Assembly: GCA_012517865.1 (NCBI GenBank)
Contig: JAAYUC010000008.1
Span: forward strand, 1-64,000
Direction of reading: 5' to 3'
Source of the DNA: Chloroflexota bacterium
GTDB taxonomy: Bacteria > Chloroflexota > Anaerolineae > Anaerolineales > Anaerolineaceae
DNA length: 64,000 nucleotides
In this document: positions 43,258-54,253 of the stretch, one piece after another
Position numbering within the stretch: position 1 is the first letter of the stretch
How the letters are laid out: every line of letters begins with the position of its first letter
Program-made: the position numbers and the translations under genes
The notes under the pieces: generated by a model
The model's input: only the letters and a program-made list of their open reading frames with translations
Told to the model about the DNA's origin: nothing
Databases searched by the model: none

Positions 43258-46200
43258 GTGGAAAATAATCAAATGAAAGCACTTCGCATTAACCTTGCTT
43301 CCCCTGAAAAAATTCGAGGATGGTCATACGGAGAAGTCCTGAAACCGGAAACGATTAACTATCGTAGACTGCGCCCGGAAAAAGACGGACTGTTTTGCGA
43401 AGCAATCTTTGGCCCGACCAGAGACTACCAATGCTATTGCGGTAAATATAAAAACAAAAAATACCAGAACGTTGTTTGTGACAAATGCGGTGTCGAAGTC
43501 ACAAAAGCCAGTGTCCGGCGCGAACGCATGGGACACATTGAGCTCGCCGCCCCTGTCGCTCATATTTGGTACACCCGCAGAGTTCCTTCTCACCTGGGGT
43601 TGCTGCTGGATATTTCCAGAAGAAATCTTGACCGGGTTCTGTATTTTGCGCAGTACATCGTCACTTATGTGGATGAAGATGCCCGCCAGAAAGCCCTAAA
43701 GCGGCTTGAAGACGAAATCAGCCTCTCTGAACGCGAACTGATTGAAAAAGTGAATGGTCAGATTGCTGAAGCAAAGAAACAGCGCGACCGTCAGCTGAGA
43801 GAGCTGGATGGCAAAATGGAAGCCATCAATAACGAGTATGATGAGCAAATTGCCAGCCTGTTCGAGCCCGTTATCGCGGAAGGGCAGCGCGTGGAACGCG
43901 AACTTACCGAAAAAGTCGGTAAGACAGTCCGCAAACCCATTGTATTCTCCCTGGATAATTTCGAAAAAGTCCTGGTTGAGGCCAATGAGGAAGTCAGTAC
44001 CAAGCACATCAACCGCGTCCAAAAAATCGTCAAGGACCGCATGGAAGACCTTGAGAAAGATTTGCGCAATGAGCGCCAGATCAAACTTGAGGAATTGAAA
44101 CTTCAAAAAGAAACCATCCGCGCGGAAGCCGAAACCGTCATGGAAGGCATCCGGGCGCAGCTCGAAGACCAGGAAGCCGTCACCAAGACTGAGAACGCGA
44201 AACTACGCGATGAGCTGTACGAACTACAGCCATTTACTTTCCTGAGCGAAGCCCGCTACCGCGAGTTGAAATCCCGCTGGGGGCAGGTTTTCAAGGCCGA
44301 TATGGGCGCGGAAGCGTTCCACGATATTTTGCACCGTCTGGATTTGAACGCCCTGGCAGAAGAGCTCTGGCAGGAGGTGCGTACCACCCGCAGCAAACAG
44401 AAGCGAAAGAAGGCCACCAGCCGCCTGAAAGTGGTCGAAGCTTTCCGACGCTCGTCCAACCTGCCTGAGTGGATGATTCTGACCGTGCTGCCGGTTATTC
44501 CGCCCGACTTGCGCCCGATGGTGCAGCTGGACGGCGGCCGATTTGCCACTTCGGACCTGAACGACCTCTACCGCCGGGTAATCAACCGCAACAATCGTCT
44601 CAAGCGTCTGTTGGAACTTGGCGCGCCGGATGTGATTGTCCGCAACGAAAAACGCATGCTTCAGGAGGCTGTTGACTCCTTGATTGACAACTCTCAGCGC
44701 GGCCGGATGCTCTCCAGACGCGGACGGCGCGAGCTGCGCTCCCTGAGCGACATGCTCAAAGGCAAGAAAGGCCGCTTCCGCCGCAACCTGCTTGGCAAGC
44801 GCGTGGATTACTCCGGCCGTTCAGTTATCGTGGTTGGCCCCAACCTGAAACTCTATCAATGCGGTCTGCCAAAAACCATGGCGCTGGAACTCTACAAACC
44901 CTTTGTTATCGCGGGTTTGGTGGAAGAACACAAATACGCCCACAATATCAAGGGTGCGAAAAAATTCATTGAACGCAACAGACCCGAAGTCTGGGAAGTT
45001 TTGGAAGAGGTTATTCAGCGCCGCCCGGTTCTGCTGAACCGCGCCCCGACCCTGCACAGGTTGGGCATCCAGGCTTTTGAGCCGGTCCTCATCGAGGGCA
45101 GCGCCATTCAACTGCATCCCCTGGTCACGACAGCGTTCAACGCGGACTTTGATGGCGACCAGATGGCTGTGCACGTCCCGCTGTCTGAAAAAGCCGTCCA
45201 GGAAGCCCGGCAGTATATGCTTGCCAGCAAAAACCTGCTCAAACCTGCCAGCGGCGAGCCCATTATCTCCCCCGGCAAGGACATGGTTCTGGGTGTCTAT
45301 TACCTGACCCAGGCGCCAACCAGACCCGAAAAGGGCGATGGAAGGGCTTTTGCCAATATTGATGAGGTTATCCTGGCCTACCAACTCGGTCAGGTGAGCC
45401 TGCACGCGCGCATCAAATTGGTGGTGGACAGCTGGTACTCCAAGTCTAATGACCGTCTTTCCGCGCCGGAACACCGCATCGAGGATACAACCGTCGGCCG
45501 CGCGATTTTTAATGACATTCTGCCGAAAGAAATCCGCTTCATCAATAAGACACTGGATAAAGGCGGCATCCGCGATTTAATTGCCGAGATTCACGAGATT
45601 CTTAAGGACGAAGCCACCACAGATGTCGCCGACAAGATTAAAGATATCGGTTTCCGCTACGCGACCCAAAGCGGCGCTACCCTGGCTGTGGCTGATATTG
45701 AAGTTCCGCCTGAGAAATCAGATATCATCAAGGAAGCGCTCCTGAAGGTTGAGATTGCCCAAAAAGCCTACCGCCGCGGTCTGCAAACTGAGCATGAACA
45801 GAACCAAAACTTCATCAAAATCTGGCAGGAAGCGACGGAAAACGTCGGTAAAGCCGTCAAAGCGCATCTGGATCCGAACGGCAACCTGGCCACGATGGCG
45901 AACTCCGGAGCCACCAAGGGCGGTTTCAGCCCGATTTCTCAGCTGGCAGGCATGCGCGGCCTGATGGCTGACCCCTCCGGACGCATTATTCCCATGCCCA
46001 TTCGCTCAAACTTCCGCGAAGGTCTGACCGCGCTGGAATACTTCATTTCTACTCACGGCGCGCGCAAGGGCCTGGCGGATACCGCCTTGCGTACCGCTGA
46101 CGCGGGTTACCTCACCCGCCGTCTGGTTGATGTCGCGCAGGATATGATCATCAATAACGAAGATTGCGGTACAGAAGAAGGCATTTTCATCAATGCCAAA

Positions 46201-47619
46201 GATGATGTTGCCGGCCAGTCCTTTGGTGAGCGTATCTACGGCCGCTTGTTGGCGGAACGCGTCGTTCATCCTGAGACCGGTGAGGTCATTGCTGAACGTA
46301 ATGAGCTCATTGACTACAAACTCCAACGCGAAATTGTGAACGCCCGCGTACAGTCCATCAAGGTTCGCTCTCCACTTACCTGTGAATTGCTGCACGGCAT
46401 CTGCGCCCGCTGTTACGGCATGGACCTGGCGCGCGGCAAAATGGTAAACCTCGGCGCGGCTGTTGGTATCGTCGCGGCGCAATCCATTGGCGAGCCTGGA
46501 ACGCAGCTGACTCTGCGCACCTTCCACACCGGCGGCGTTGCCGCGGCCGGCGATATTACCACCGGTCTTCCGCGCGTGGAAGAATTGTTTGAGGCGCGTG
46601 TGATGCCCAAGGGTGAGGCTGTCATCAGCCGCATTAAAGGCGTAGTGCACATCAGTCAATCTCCCAAGAACCCGGACCAGCGCATTGTGCGCGTCGACCA
46701 CAGCGAGATGACCTCTGACACCTATGAAATTCCCGAAGGATGGGAAGTAAAAGTCGAGGATGAAGGCGAAGTGGCAATTGGAGATGTCATCGCGTCAATG
46801 GCTGACGCGAGCATTACGGCGCAGCACGCAGGCCGCGTCCGCATAGAAGATAATAACGTGATTATTTCTTACGAGAACCGTGAGACGGAAGAATATGAAA
46901 TTCCTCCAACATCCCGGCTTACTGTAAAAGAAGGTCAGATTGTGGAAGGCGGCGAGCCGCTGACCGAAGGTTCTCTGAACCCGCACACCATTCTGCACAT
47001 CAAGGGCCGTGAAGCGACCGAACTGTATCTGATGACGGAAATCCAGAAGGTTTACCGCACGCAGGGCCAGAACATCAACGACAAACACTTTGAAGTCATC
47101 ATCCGCAAGATGCTGAACAAAGTACAGATTACCCGTCCGGGCGATTCGGAATACCTGCCGCAGGATTTGGTCGACCGGCTTGAACTGCGCAAAGTGAACG
47201 AAGACCTGATTGCCAGAGGGCTGCGTCCGGCGCGCTTCGTCAATGTTTTGCTGGGCGTTTCCAAGGCTTCGCTGAACACAGACTCATTCCTTTCAGCCTC
47301 TTCGTTCCAGCATACCATCAAGGTGCTGGCAAGCGCTGCCATCGCTTCCAAGGAAGACCAGCTCTTTGGCCTGAAAGAGAACGTCATCATCGGTAAGTTG
47401 ATACCGGCTGGCACCGGCTTTGACCCCAGCCGCTTTGCCGAGCAGGATGTGGAACACCAGCGCGGTAAAGATGACATTCAGGTCCAGCAGATGAACATCT
47501 TCATGGATAATGATCCGGATGAAGAGATGACCGCTGATGATGAATATCTGAACGCGGATGATTACCCTGAAACGGACGACGAACCGGATTTTGACGAACC
47601 CGGCATGGACGAAGATTAA
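43258..47619 (+). CDS. rpoC: DNA-directed RNA polymerase subunit beta'
   Basis: This is the catalytic large subunit of RNA polymerase, 1453 residues from GTG 43258, which has GGAGG 5 bases upstream. The N-terminal zinc site is Cys59/Cys61/Cys74/Cys77. The active-centre [12 protein letters not shown] starts at 628, and [25 protein letters not shown] is intact. Compared with short bacterial beta' there is an extra segment of about 175 residues (roughly 145-325), almost entirely charged coiled coil, between [15 protein letters not shown] and [15 protein letters not shown]. The C-terminus ends in a very acidic tail of about 38 residues. rpoB is not upstream; a sensor kinase is. Confidence 0.97.
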   Translation: MENNQMKALRINLASPEKIRGWSYGEVLKPETINYRRLRPEKDGLFCEAIFGPTRDYQCYCGKYKNKKYQNVVCDKCGVEVTKASVRRERMGHIELAAPVAHIWYTRRVPSHLGLLLDISRRNLDRVLYFAQYIVTYVDEDARQKALKRLEDEISLSERELIEKVNGQIAEAKKQRDRQLRELDGKMEAINNEYDEQIASLFEPVIAEGQRVERELTEKVGKTVRKPIVFSLDNFEKVLVEANEEVSTKHINRVQKIVKDRMEDLEKDLRNERQIKLEELKLQKETIRAEAETVMEGIRAQLEDQEAVTKTENAKLRDELYELQPFTFLSEARYRELKSRWGQVFKADMGAEAFHDILHRLDLNALAEELWQEVRTTRSKQKRKKATSRLKVVEAFRRSSNLPEWMILTVLPVIPPDLRPMVQLDGGRFATSDLNDLYRRVINRNNRLKRLLELGAPDVIVRNEKRMLQEAVDSLIDNSQRGRMLSRRGRRELRSLSDMLKGKKGRFRRNLLGKRVDYSGRSVIVVGPNLKLYQCGLPKTMALELYKPFVIAGLVEEHKYAHNIKGAKKFIERNRPEVWEVLEEVIQRRPVLLNRAPTLHRLGIQAFEPVLIEGSAIQLHPLVTTAFNADFDGDQMAVHVPLSEKAVQEARQYMLASKNLLKPASGEPIISPGKDMVLGVYYLTQAPTRPEKGDGRAFANIDEVILAYQLGQVSLHARIKLVVDSWYSKSNDRLSAPEHRIEDTTVGRAIFNDILPKEIRFINKTLDKGGIRDLIAEIHEILKDEATTDVADKIKDIGFRYATQSGATLAVADIEVPPEKSDIIKEALLKVEIAQKAYRRGLQTEHEQNQNFIKIWQEATENVGKAVKAHLDPNGNLATMANSGATKGGFSPISQLAGMRGLMADPSGRIIPMPIRSNFREGLTALEYFISTHGARKGLADTALRTADAGYLTRRLVDVAQDMIINNEDCGTEEGIFINAKDDVAGQSFGERIYGRLLAERVVHPETGEVIAERNELIDYKLQREIVNARVQSIKVRSPLTCELLHGICARCYGMDLARGKMVNLGAAVGIVAAQSIGEPGTQLTLRTFHTGGVAAAGDITTGLPRVEELFEARVMPKGEAVISRIKGVVHISQSPKNPDQRIVRVDHSEMTSDTYEIPEGWEVKVEDEGEVAIGDVIASMADASITAQHAGRVRIEDNNVIISYENRETEEYEIPPTSRLTVKEGQIVEGGEPLTEGSLNPHTILHIKGREATELYLMTEIQKVYRTQGQNINDKHFEVIIRKMLNKVQITRPGDSEYLPQDLVDRLELRKVNEDLIARGLRPARFVNVLLGVSKASLNTDSFLSASSFQHTIKVLASAAIASKEDQLFGLKENVIIGKLIPAGTGFDPSRFAEQDVEHQRGKDDIQVQQMNIFMDNDPDEEMTADDEYLNADDYPETDDEPDFDEPGMDED

Positions 47620-47642
47620 GCAGGAATAAGATAAATACCCCT

Positions 47643-47674
47643 GACCCGGAGCCTGAACCCCTCCGGGTCTTTTT
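47643..47674 (+). terminator. Rho-independent terminator of rpoC
   Basis: GACCCGGAG and CTCCGGGTC pair around a short loop and are followed by TTTTT. It lies 23 bases past the rpoC stop. Confidence 0.9.
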
Positions 47675-47675
47675 A

Positions 47676-47684
47676 TGCTATATT
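47676..47684 (+). promoter_or_regulatory. Extended -10 promoter of gyrA
   Basis: TGC-TATATT (47676-47684) follows the rpoC terminator directly. Its predicted start near 47691 excludes the in-frame ATG at 47686 and supports the gyrA start at 47731. Confidence 0.5.
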
Positions 47685-47730
47685 TATGCCGGATTGGTTT
47701 AGGACCGAAAAAAGCACAAGCGAGCCAGTT

Positions 47731-50178
47731 ATGGATTCAACTTTAATCAAAAAAATAAACATCAACACTGAAATGCAGCAGTCCTATCTGGATTATGCCA
47801 TGAGTGTGATTGTATCGCGCGCCCTGCCGGACGCCCGCGACGGGCTGAAACCTGTTCAGCGGCGCATCTTATACGCCATGTACGATATGGGGGTTCGTCC
47901 GGACCAACCGCATCGGAAATCCGCCAGAATAGTTGGCGAAGTTTTGGGCAAGTACCATCCGCACGGAGATTCAGCGGTGTACGAAGCGATGGCGCGCATG
48001 GCGCAGGACTTTTCCGAGCGGTATCCGCTGGTGGACGGGCAGGGCAACTTTGGCAGTATTGATGGAGACCCTCCCGCGGCGATGCGTTATACCGAAGCCC
48101 GCCTTTCAGAGGCAGCGGTGGAAATCCTGAAACAATTCGACATGGATACGGTCGAATTCACGGATAATTTCGACGGTTCATTAAAAGAGCCGGTTGTGCT
48201 TCCTTCAGCCCTTCCAAACCTGCTCGTCAACGGCGCCTCCGGCATCGCAGTTGGCATGGCCACCAACATTCCGCCGCACAATCTGGGTGAGGTGATAGAC
48301 GCCCTGGTCCTAATGCTTGAAAACTGGGACAAAATCGACGATATCTCCACCGAAGAAATCATGCGCTTTATAAAAGGTCCGGATTTCCCCACCGGCGGAT
48401 TGATTCTGCAAGAGGAGACGACAGACTCACTCGCGCAAATCTATGGAAGCGGCAACGGGGTCATCCAAATCCGCGCCCGGACGCGCCTTGAGGAAATGTC
48501 GCGCGGAAGAATGCGCATCATTGTGACCGAACTGCCCTACATGGTCAACAAATCCGCGCTGATTGAGAAAATAGCGGAAATAACCCGGGACGGCGTCGTG
48601 GAAGGAATCACCGACCTGCGGGATGAATCAGACCGGCAGGGAATGCGCATTGTCATCGACCTCAGCAAAAACGCGGACCCGGAAAAAGTTCTCAGCGTGC
48701 TTTACAAGAAGACTGCCATGCACAGCACCTTCGCCATCAATATTCTGGCATTGGTGGACGGCAGCCCGCACAGGCTGTCGTTGAAACAAAGCCTGCGCGT
48801 CTTTGCCGAACACCGCCTGGAAGTAATTCGCAGGCGCAGTGAATACGAGCTCAGGAAAAACGAAGAAAGGCTTCACATTCTTGAGGCTTTGCGCGTAGCT
48901 ATCAAGAATATTGATTTGGTCATCCAAATCATCCGGAAATCAAAATCCGCGGAAGAAGCGCGCCAGAATTTAATGAACAAGCTGAATCTGGACGAGATTC
49001 AGGCAACAGCCATCCTGGATTTACAGCTGCGCCGCTTAGCTTCGCTCGAACGCCAAAAGATTGAGGATGAATTCCAGCACGTAAGCGAAACCATAAAGAA
49101 TCTGAAAGCGCTGCTGCGCTCTCCCCAAAAAATGCGCCAGGTGGAAATTGACGAATTAAAAGCTCTCAAAGCCAAATACGCTGACCCCCGCCGCACTCAG
49201 ATTATCCGGCTGGGAGAAGGTGAGAAAGTTTCTGAAATGCTTACCCAAACAGATGTATTGCCCCTTGAGCATTTTTGGATAGAGGCCAGTGCGGACGGCA
49301 TGCTTTCCCGCACGGAAGGGGATAAACCCAACCGACTGGGAGGGGAAAACGCGCCCTGGAACATGCTGCGCGCAAACTCCCACCAAACCGTTTTCCTTGT
49401 TACGACCGAAGGAAAAGCCGCGGCAATCCATTCTCTCGCGATTCCTGTTCAGAAAAACGGCGAACCAGGCGTGCCAGCCCATAAATTATCGCCTCTGACT
49501 GAAGACGACGTTTTACAGGGCATTTTTAGCGTGCCGATGGACCGCGAGACGTTGCCGGAAACTTTCGTGCTGACAGTCTCACGCCAGGGCATGGTCAAAC
49601 GCTCCGCGCTGCAGGAACTTCCCGGCGCGTCGGCCAATTGCTTCGTTCTGACCAAAATCAACGATGGGGATGAGCTTTTCCAGGTTCTCCTGACCAATGG
49701 GAAGCAAGATATTCTGCTGACCACGGCCAGCGGCATGAGCATCCGGTTTAACGAGTCCGAAATTCGGCCGATGGGATTAATCGCTGCCGGAGTAAACGGA
49801 ATCAAATTAAAACCCGGCGATTATATCGTCGGGGCCAGTTTGATCAATGACAAAGACAGCGTCGCACTGATTACCCGAAAGGGTCTGGCCAAGCGTGTCT
49901 CAGCCGCGGATTATCCGCTACAGGGCAGGTACGGTCAGGGCGTCATCAGCTGGAAGCTGGCGAAGGACGACCAAATTGTGGTACAGACCGCGGGCAGGCT
50001 TTCGGACCGAGTCATCTGTCATTTCCGCAAATCCGCCAGCAAGGTGTTCACCATCACAAACGCGGTGGAGCGCACCCGCATGGCGAATGGGCAGCCGGTC
50101 TTTACGTTAAAGCCAGGCGACGAACTCATTGGCGCGACGGCGCTGGACGACCTTTCGGCCTATTGGGAAAAATCCTAA
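47731..50178 (+). CDS. gyrA: DNA gyrase subunit A (type IIA topoisomerase A subunit)
   Basis: This is the breakage-reunion subunit, 815 residues from 47731. The N-terminal [28 protein letters not shown] is canonical, and the active-site Tyr120 lies in [10 protein letters not shown]. The C-terminal beta-pinwheel domain is present, but the GyrA box is degenerate: [10 protein letters not shown] instead of QRRGGKG. The gene could therefore be gyrA or parC; gyrA is preferred from length and overall similarity. gyrB is not adjacent. The stop lies 6 bases from the convergent HD gene. Confidence 0.88.
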   Translation: MDSTLIKKININTEMQQSYLDYAMSVIVSRALPDARDGLKPVQRRILYAMYDMGVRPDQPHRKSARIVGEVLGKYHPHGDSAVYEAMARMAQDFSERYPLVDGQGNFGSIDGDPPAAMRYTEARLSEAAVEILKQFDMDTVEFTDNFDGSLKEPVVLPSALPNLLVNGASGIAVGMATNIPPHNLGEVIDALVLMLENWDKIDDISTEEIMRFIKGPDFPTGGLILQEETTDSLAQIYGSGNGVIQIRARTRLEEMSRGRMRIIVTELPYMVNKSALIEKIAEITRDGVVEGITDLRDESDRQGMRIVIDLSKNADPEKVLSVLYKKTAMHSTFAINILALVDGSPHRLSLKQSLRVFAEHRLEVIRRRSEYELRKNEERLHILEALRVAIKNIDLVIQIIRKSKSAEEARQNLMNKLNLDEIQATAILDLQLRRLASLERQKIEDEFQHVSETIKNLKALLRSPQKMRQVEIDELKALKAKYADPRRTQIIRLGEGEKVSEMLTQTDVLPLEHFWIEASADGMLSRTEGDKPNRLGGENAPWNMLRANSHQTVFLVTTEGKAAAIHSLAIPVQKNGEPGVPAHKLSPLTEDDVLQGIFSVPMDRETLPETFVLTVSRQGMVKRSALQELPGASANCFVLTKINDGDELFQVLLTNGKQDILLTTASGMSIRFNESEIRPMGLIAAGVNGIKLKPGDYIVGASLINDKDSVALITRKGLAKRVSAADYPLQGRYGQGVISWKLAKDDQIVVQTAGRLSDRVICHFRKSASKVFTITNAVERTRMANGQPVFTLKPGDELIGATALDDLSAYWEKS

Positions 50179-50184
50179 AGGCGG

Positions 50185-50754
50185 TTAACCAGCCGGAGAG
50201 CCAGCCAGGTCAAGCGCGTCGGCAATTTCACGCATCGCGCTGATGCAATTGCCGACGTGTTCCCACAGCTCTACGCCAAATTCGCGCGCGCCTTGCTCCA
50301 TCATCTGCCGGTCGGTGCCGGCCGCGAAAGCTTTGTCTTTCCATTTCTTCTTCACTGAACTTGCTTCCAGGTCGAATAGGGAACGCGAAGGGCGCACGAG
50401 CGCCACGGCAGTGATCAGGCCGGTAATCTCGTCACACGCGAACAAAGCCTTTTTCATGAGCGTATCCCGCGGAAGCCCGGTATGGTCGGCGTGAGAAAGC
50501 ACCGCGGCAATGATGTCTTCCGGAACACCGGCTTGCCGCAGAATGGGCGCGCCTGCCAGAGGATGCTCTTCAGCGTTTGGGTGGATTTCCCAGTCAAAAT
50601 CGTGCAGCAAACCAGCCAGAGCCCATTCCTCTTCGTTTTCCCCCAATTTCCGCGCATAGAAGCGCATCACTGCTTCAACGCTGAGCATGTGGCGGATGAG
50701 ACTCTCGCTCCTGACATAATGATGGACAAGCTGAAGGGCTTCCTCGCGGTTCAT
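50185..50754 (-). CDS. HD-domain hydrolase
   Basis: From the ATG at 50754 the protein has 189 residues. The single HD domain has SLIRHMLSVEAVMRFYA, then LAGLLHDFDWEIHP with the HD pair, EEHPLAGAPILRQ and LSHADHTG. Small HD proteins of this kind act on phosphate esters; no substrate is evident. The stop of the YdcF gene lies 11 bases upstream, so the two are co-transcribed. The frame is open further upstream only because it overlaps that gene. Confidence 0.85.
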   Translation of the reverse strand: MNREEALQLVHHYVRSESLIRHMLSVEAVMRFYARKLGENEEEWALAGLLHDFDWEIHPNAEEHPLAGAPILRQAGVPEDIIAAVLSHADHTGLPRDTLMKKALFACDEITGLITAVALVRPSRSLFDLEASSVKKKWKDKAFAAGTDRQMMEQGAREFGVELWEHVGNCISAMREIADALDLAGSPAG

Positions 50755-50765
50755 TTTGACTCCAA

Positions 50766-51401
50766 TCAGGGGAAAATTGGTTCTGGCTGCCCCAGGATGG
50801 GCAGCGGTTTGGCAACGTAAATATCCCACACAGCCGCGAGCGCGGCAAACACTTCCCGCACCTGCCAGAAAATGTATCGGGCTCGCACATAACGCGACTG
50901 CTCCACTTCAACGCCGGTAATCTGGATGCCCAAACGGTCGCACAGGAAGACAGCGCGCGGCAGGTGATAGGGTTGGGTGGTGATGATGGCGGTTTGAATG
51001 CCAAAGATTTCCCGCGCGCGGTAGCAGGTATCATAAGTTCGCCTTCCGGCATAATCCAAGACGATATCTTTATCGGGAACGCCCAGGGAAATCGCGTACT
51101 GACGCATGGATTCCGGTTCGTTGTAATAAATTGTGCTGTTATCGCCGCTCATCAGGATTTTTTGCGCCTTACCTGCCAGGTAAAGGTCAGCAGCGGCACG
51201 CACCCGGTCGCGCAGCGGCGCGGAAGGCGTTCCATCCGCGCTCAATCCGGCGCCAGGGACGATGACAACGGGAACAGGGGCTGCCGATGCAATCTTCACT
51301 GTCTTTGTGTTGGCGTAGAAAATCATCGCCAGCCTCAGAAAGCCAAGAAGAAAAAACATTACGCTGAAGCTGACCAGGAGAATCCTAAAGAGTTTTCGCA
51401 T
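50766..51401 (-). CDS. YdcF/SanA (DUF218) family membrane-anchored protein
   Basis: The protein has 211 residues. One N-terminal membrane segment (about 6-28) precedes the DUF218 domain: VVIVPGAGLSADGTPSAPLRDRV, KILMSGDNSTIYYNEPESM and a central IITTQPYHLPRAVFLCDRLG. Members (SanA, ElyC) affect envelope integrity in other bacteria. It lies 20 bases downstream of the PhnD-like lipoprotein gene. Confidence 0.88.
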   Translation of the reverse strand: MRKLFRILLVSFSVMFFLLGFLRLAMIFYANTKTVKIASAAPVPVVIVPGAGLSADGTPSAPLRDRVRAAADLYLAGKAQKILMSGDNSTIYYNEPESMRQYAISLGVPDKDIVLDYAGRRTYDTCYRAREIFGIQTAIITTQPYHLPRAVFLCDRLGIQITGVEVEQSRYVRARYIFWQVREVFAALAAVWDIYVAKPLPILGQPEPIFP

Positions 51402-51421
51402 GTTCTGCCCGGAAATCTAAA

Positions 51422-52474
51422 TCAGGGTAGCAGGCTCGTCAGGCGCACATCCTGGAGCGCGAGCAGTGCCCGCAGCTCATTGTACGCGTCGTCCGGCAGT
51501 GGTTCCAACCTCGCAATCTCGTAGGCATTCATTTCCGTCAATTGAGCCCTGCCGTTTTCTGTTCTGCTCAGCTCAAGCAGATAATTCGTAATTTGCGCGG
51601 TAAGGGACAGGGGCAGCTGCGGGCTGGCAGAAAAATTCAGGTTCGGAATAATGGCGGGAGAGAGCCAGATGATTGGCACGCGGTCGATGACGTCCGGCAG
51701 GTCCCTGATTACCTCAGAGCTGGTGCGGGGGTCGCTCGCGATGGCGTATGTCGCGGTGAAATCACAGATGCCTTTAATGTAAACCGCGCGTATGCCTGCG
51801 CTGTATGTTCTGGTCAGGACGGGATTTTGAACAGCGACGGCATTTTGTGCCAGATAACCCAGCGGAACCCAATATCCCGGCAGCGATTTTGCGGTCGTCA
51901 GGCAGGGTGTGAGGCCCGCGAACTGCGCGAGGGCGGTGGCGGCCGGCGCCGTGGACAGGTTGCTGCCGGCATCATAATAGCGGGTAAAGTCGGCGTCCTT
52001 ATGCCCCAGGAACTGGACGCCGTAGGCGGTGACCCCCAAATGGTTGGCCACCAATTGCGATGTCAGCAGCCCTTTTTCGGATGCAAGCATGTATTCGACC
52101 GGACCCAGCCAGGCAAGGTGGACTTCTTGTTTTTGCAGGGCCAATTCCATGCTGAGGTAATCTGTAAAAGTTCGCCCTGTGACTGAAAGCCCCAAAAAGC
52201 CGGACAGCTGGGCGCAAAGGCTGTCGAGGCTGCTAACCTGGGCGCTGTCCGGTTCCGCGCCAATGACTGCCATGACGATTGGGTTCTGGGGGCTTCCCAG
52301 AGGCGCGGCGGTAGGAGTAAAGGTCGGCATGGGCGTGGAGGTGGACAAGAATGGCGTGGGCGTCACGCCGGCAGGCAGCGCGGAAGGTCTGGCAGCAGGT
52401 TGAGCAGTACATGCCGAAACCAGCGCGCTGATGATCAAAAGAACTACCCATGTTCCCCGGATTTTTGTACGCAC
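51422..52474 (-). CDS. PhnD-like substrate-binding lipoprotein
   Basis: The protein has 350 residues. A signal peptide ends in the lipobox LVSAC (Cys22), followed by a Pro/Thr-rich linker. The core PIVMAVIGAEPDSAQVSSLDSL and LDWLGPVEYMLA-like segment (HLAWLGPVEYMLASEKG) fits the phosphate/phosphonate binding PhnD family. No ABC permease or ATPase is next to it, so it may serve a distant transporter or a sensing role. The gene is divergent from the adenosine-specific kinase gene. Confidence 0.8.
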   Translation of the reverse strand: MRTKIRGTWVVLLIISALVSACTAQPAARPSALPAGVTPTPFLSTSTPMPTFTPTAAPLGSPQNPIVMAVIGAEPDSAQVSSLDSLCAQLSGFLGLSVTGRTFTDYLSMELALQKQEVHLAWLGPVEYMLASEKGLLTSQLVANHLGVTAYGVQFLGHKDADFTRYYDAGSNLSTAPAATALAQFAGLTPCLTTAKSLPGYWVPLGYLAQNAVAVQNPVLTRTYSAGIRAVYIKGICDFTATYAIASDPRTSSEVIRDLPDVIDRVPIIWLSPAIIPNLNFSASPQLPLSLTAQITNYLLELSRTENGRAQLTEMNAYEIARLEPLPDDAYNELRALLALQDVRLTSLLP

Positions 52475-52523
52475 GCTAAGATTTTACCCTAAATGGCTCG
52501 AAGTGCATTCTAAGAGCGTAATA

Positions 52524-52532
52524 TGTTAAAAT
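52524..52532 (+). promoter_or_regulatory. Extended -10 promoter of the 52558 gene
   Basis: TGT-TAAAAT (52524-52532) precedes a leader of about 19 bases with GGAGG at 52548-52552. Confidence 0.45.
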
Positions 52533-52557
52533 GCAGCCAATGAGCCCGGAGGTAGAT

Positions 52558-53043
52558 ATGAACATTGAAATTGTCCAAATCAAAAAACCTGAAAACATAA
52601 ACTTTATTCTCGGACAGTCGCATTTTATAAAGACTGTGGAAGATATTCACGAAGCTCTGGTCACCGCTGTCCCAGGTATTCATTTTGGGCTGGCGTTTTG
52701 TGAAGCATCAAACCCCCGCCTTATCCGCTGGTCGGGAAATGACGAAGCTATGCTGCAGCTTGCCCGGGAGAACGCGATGGCAATCGGGGCGGGGCACAGC
52801 TTTATTCTCTTTTTAGCGGAAGGCTTTTACCCGGTGAATGTGCTGAATGCCGTCAAACAGGTCCCTGAAGTTTGCAGGGTGTTTTGCGCCACCGCCAACC
52901 CCACGGAAGTGATTGTGGCGGTTACAGAACAGGGGCGCGGCATTATGGGTGTTGTGGACGGCCTCCCGCCGGCTGGCATTGAAGGGGAAGAAGAAATTGC
53001 GGCACGGAAGAGCCTGCTCAGGCGCTTCGGGTATAAACTTTGA
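52558..53043 (+). CDS. Adenosine-specific kinase (DUF355 family)
   Basis: From 52558 the protein has 161 residues. It is highly typical of the small alpha/beta DUF355 family: INFILGQSHFIKTVEDIHEAL, GIHFGLAFCEASNPRLIRWSGND and RVFCATANPTEVIVAVTEQGRG. The name comes from early work on an archaeal member; its physiological role is not established. GGAGG lies 5 bases before the ATG, and the in-frame ATG at 52531 overlaps the -10 element. The nitroreductase gene follows 18 bases later. Confidence 0.9.
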   Translation: MNIEIVQIKKPENINFILGQSHFIKTVEDIHEALVTAVPGIHFGLAFCEASNPRLIRWSGNDEAMLQLARENAMAIGAGHSFILFLAEGFYPVNVLNAVKQVPEVCRVFCATANPTEVIVAVTEQGRGIMGVVDGLPPAGIEGEEEIAARKSLLRRFGYKL

Positions 53044-53061
53044 ACCTCGGATAGGCGTGTT

Positions 53062-53571
53062 ATGGATATTCTCACTGCAATTTTCACGCGAAGAAGCGTG
53101 CGGCGGTTCACACCGGAACCCATAGCAGAAAGCGACCTGGAGACGCTTCTGCGGGCAGGCATGCAAGCGCCTTCCGCGGATAACGGCCAGCCCTGGTACT
53201 TTGTGGTCATCAATGACCGTGAAATCATGGATTCCATTCCAAAGATTCACCCGTGGTCAGAGATGATGCGAGAGGCAGCCCTAGGCATTCTTGTTTGCGG
53301 GCGCATCGCCGAGGGCGAAATGGGGGAATACTGGCAGCAGGACTGCGCGGCGGCGACTGAAAATATATTGCTGACAGCCCATGGGATTGGTTTAGGCGCG
53401 GTCTGGCTGGGAATTTGCCCGGATAAAAAACGAATGGCGGATTTCTCGGCCTTGGTGGGCTTGCCGGGGGACGTGCAGCCTTTCTGCCTCATCGCGCTTG
53501 GGCATCCCGCGCACGCCTACCAGGCTTCGAACCGATTTGACCCTGCCAGGATTCACTACAATCACTGGTAG
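53062..53571 (+). CDS. Nitroreductase family protein
   Basis: This 169-residue FMN-dependent oxidoreductase starts MDILTAIFTRRSVRRFTPEPI. It has QAPSADNGQPWYFVVIND, NILLTAHGIGLGAVWLGI and IALGHPAHAY, the flavin-binding landmarks. The physiological substrate is unknown. It is co-directional with the adenosine-specific kinase gene and nearly touches the convergent rdgB (7-base gap). Confidence 0.92.
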   Translation: MDILTAIFTRRSVRRFTPEPIAESDLETLLRAGMQAPSADNGQPWYFVVINDREIMDSIPKIHPWSEMMREAALGILVCGRIAEGEMGEYWQQDCAAATENILLTAHGIGLGAVWLGICPDKKRMADFSALVGLPGDVQPFCLIALGHPAHAYQASNRFDPARIHYNHW

Positions 53572-53578
53572 TTCTCTC

Positions 53579-54178
53579 TTACGCCTGGGCAAATGCGTAC
53601 AGCGCGGGCAGCGCGGCCTGGAGCGCCCTCGCGCGGTGGCTGAGCGCGTTCTTTTCAATATCAGTCAGCTCAGCCATCGTTTTATTTACGCCGCCCACCA
53701 GAAATATCGGGTCGTAGCCAAAGCCGTTATCCCCGCGAAAATCGGGAATAATCTCCCCGGGGCATTCTCCCCAGCCGTTTAAAAGCTCCTCGGATGGACT
53801 GCGCACCACCACGGCGCACACAAAGCGCGCTTTCCAGGGACGGGGAATGTTTTTTAGTTTTTCCAAAAGATACTGGCAGCGGTCGCGGTCTGTCGCGGAC
53901 GGTGTTGGCGAAAAACGGCGCGAATGGACGCCGGGGTCTCCGCCCAGCGCTTCGACCTCCAACCCGGAATCATCCGCCAGGGCGGGAATGCCAGCTGCGG
54001 CTGCGTACTGAGAGGCTTTCAGGCGCGCGTTGCCAAAGTAGCTACCGCTGTTTTCGGACACGACCAGGTCCAGACCGAAATCCGCCGGCGTGAGCAGCCG
54101 GAGCGGCACATCCGCCAGAATCTCAGATATTTCCTTAATTTTTCCGGCGTTGGTCGTGGCAAGCAAAAGGTCTTTCAT
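53579..54178 (-). CDS. rdgB: RdgB/HAM1 XTP/dITP pyrophosphatase
   Basis: It hydrolyses non-canonical purine triphosphates to the monophosphate, which keeps inosine and xanthosine out of DNA. The 199 residues show LLLATTNAGKIKEISEIL, ADDSGLEVEALGGDPGVHS, GFGYDPIFLV and SHRARALQAALP, the family signature in order. It is divergent from yceD. Confidence 0.95.
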   Translation of the reverse strand: MKDLLLATTNAGKIKEISEILADVPLRLLTPADFGLDLVVSENSGSYFGNARLKASQYAAAAGIPALADDSGLEVEALGGDPGVHSRRFSPTPSATDRDRCQYLLEKLKNIPRPWKARFVCAVVVRSPSEELLNGWGECPGEIIPDFRGDNGFGYDPIFLVGGVNKTMAELTDIEKNALSHRARALQAALPALYAFAQA

Positions 54179-54213
54179 TAGTCAAAGCTTCTCCATAGCA
54201 AGAGGTCGGTGCA

Positions 54214-54222
54214 TGTTATAAT
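54214..54222 (+). promoter_or_regulatory. Extended -10 promoter of yceD
   Basis: TGT-TATAAT (54214-54222) is a perfect extended -10. It would start transcription near 54229, after the in-frame ATG at 54209 and before the real start at 54254. Confidence 0.55.
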
Positions 54223-54253
54223 GCCTTTATTACTTTGGAATTGTACTTTGCCA

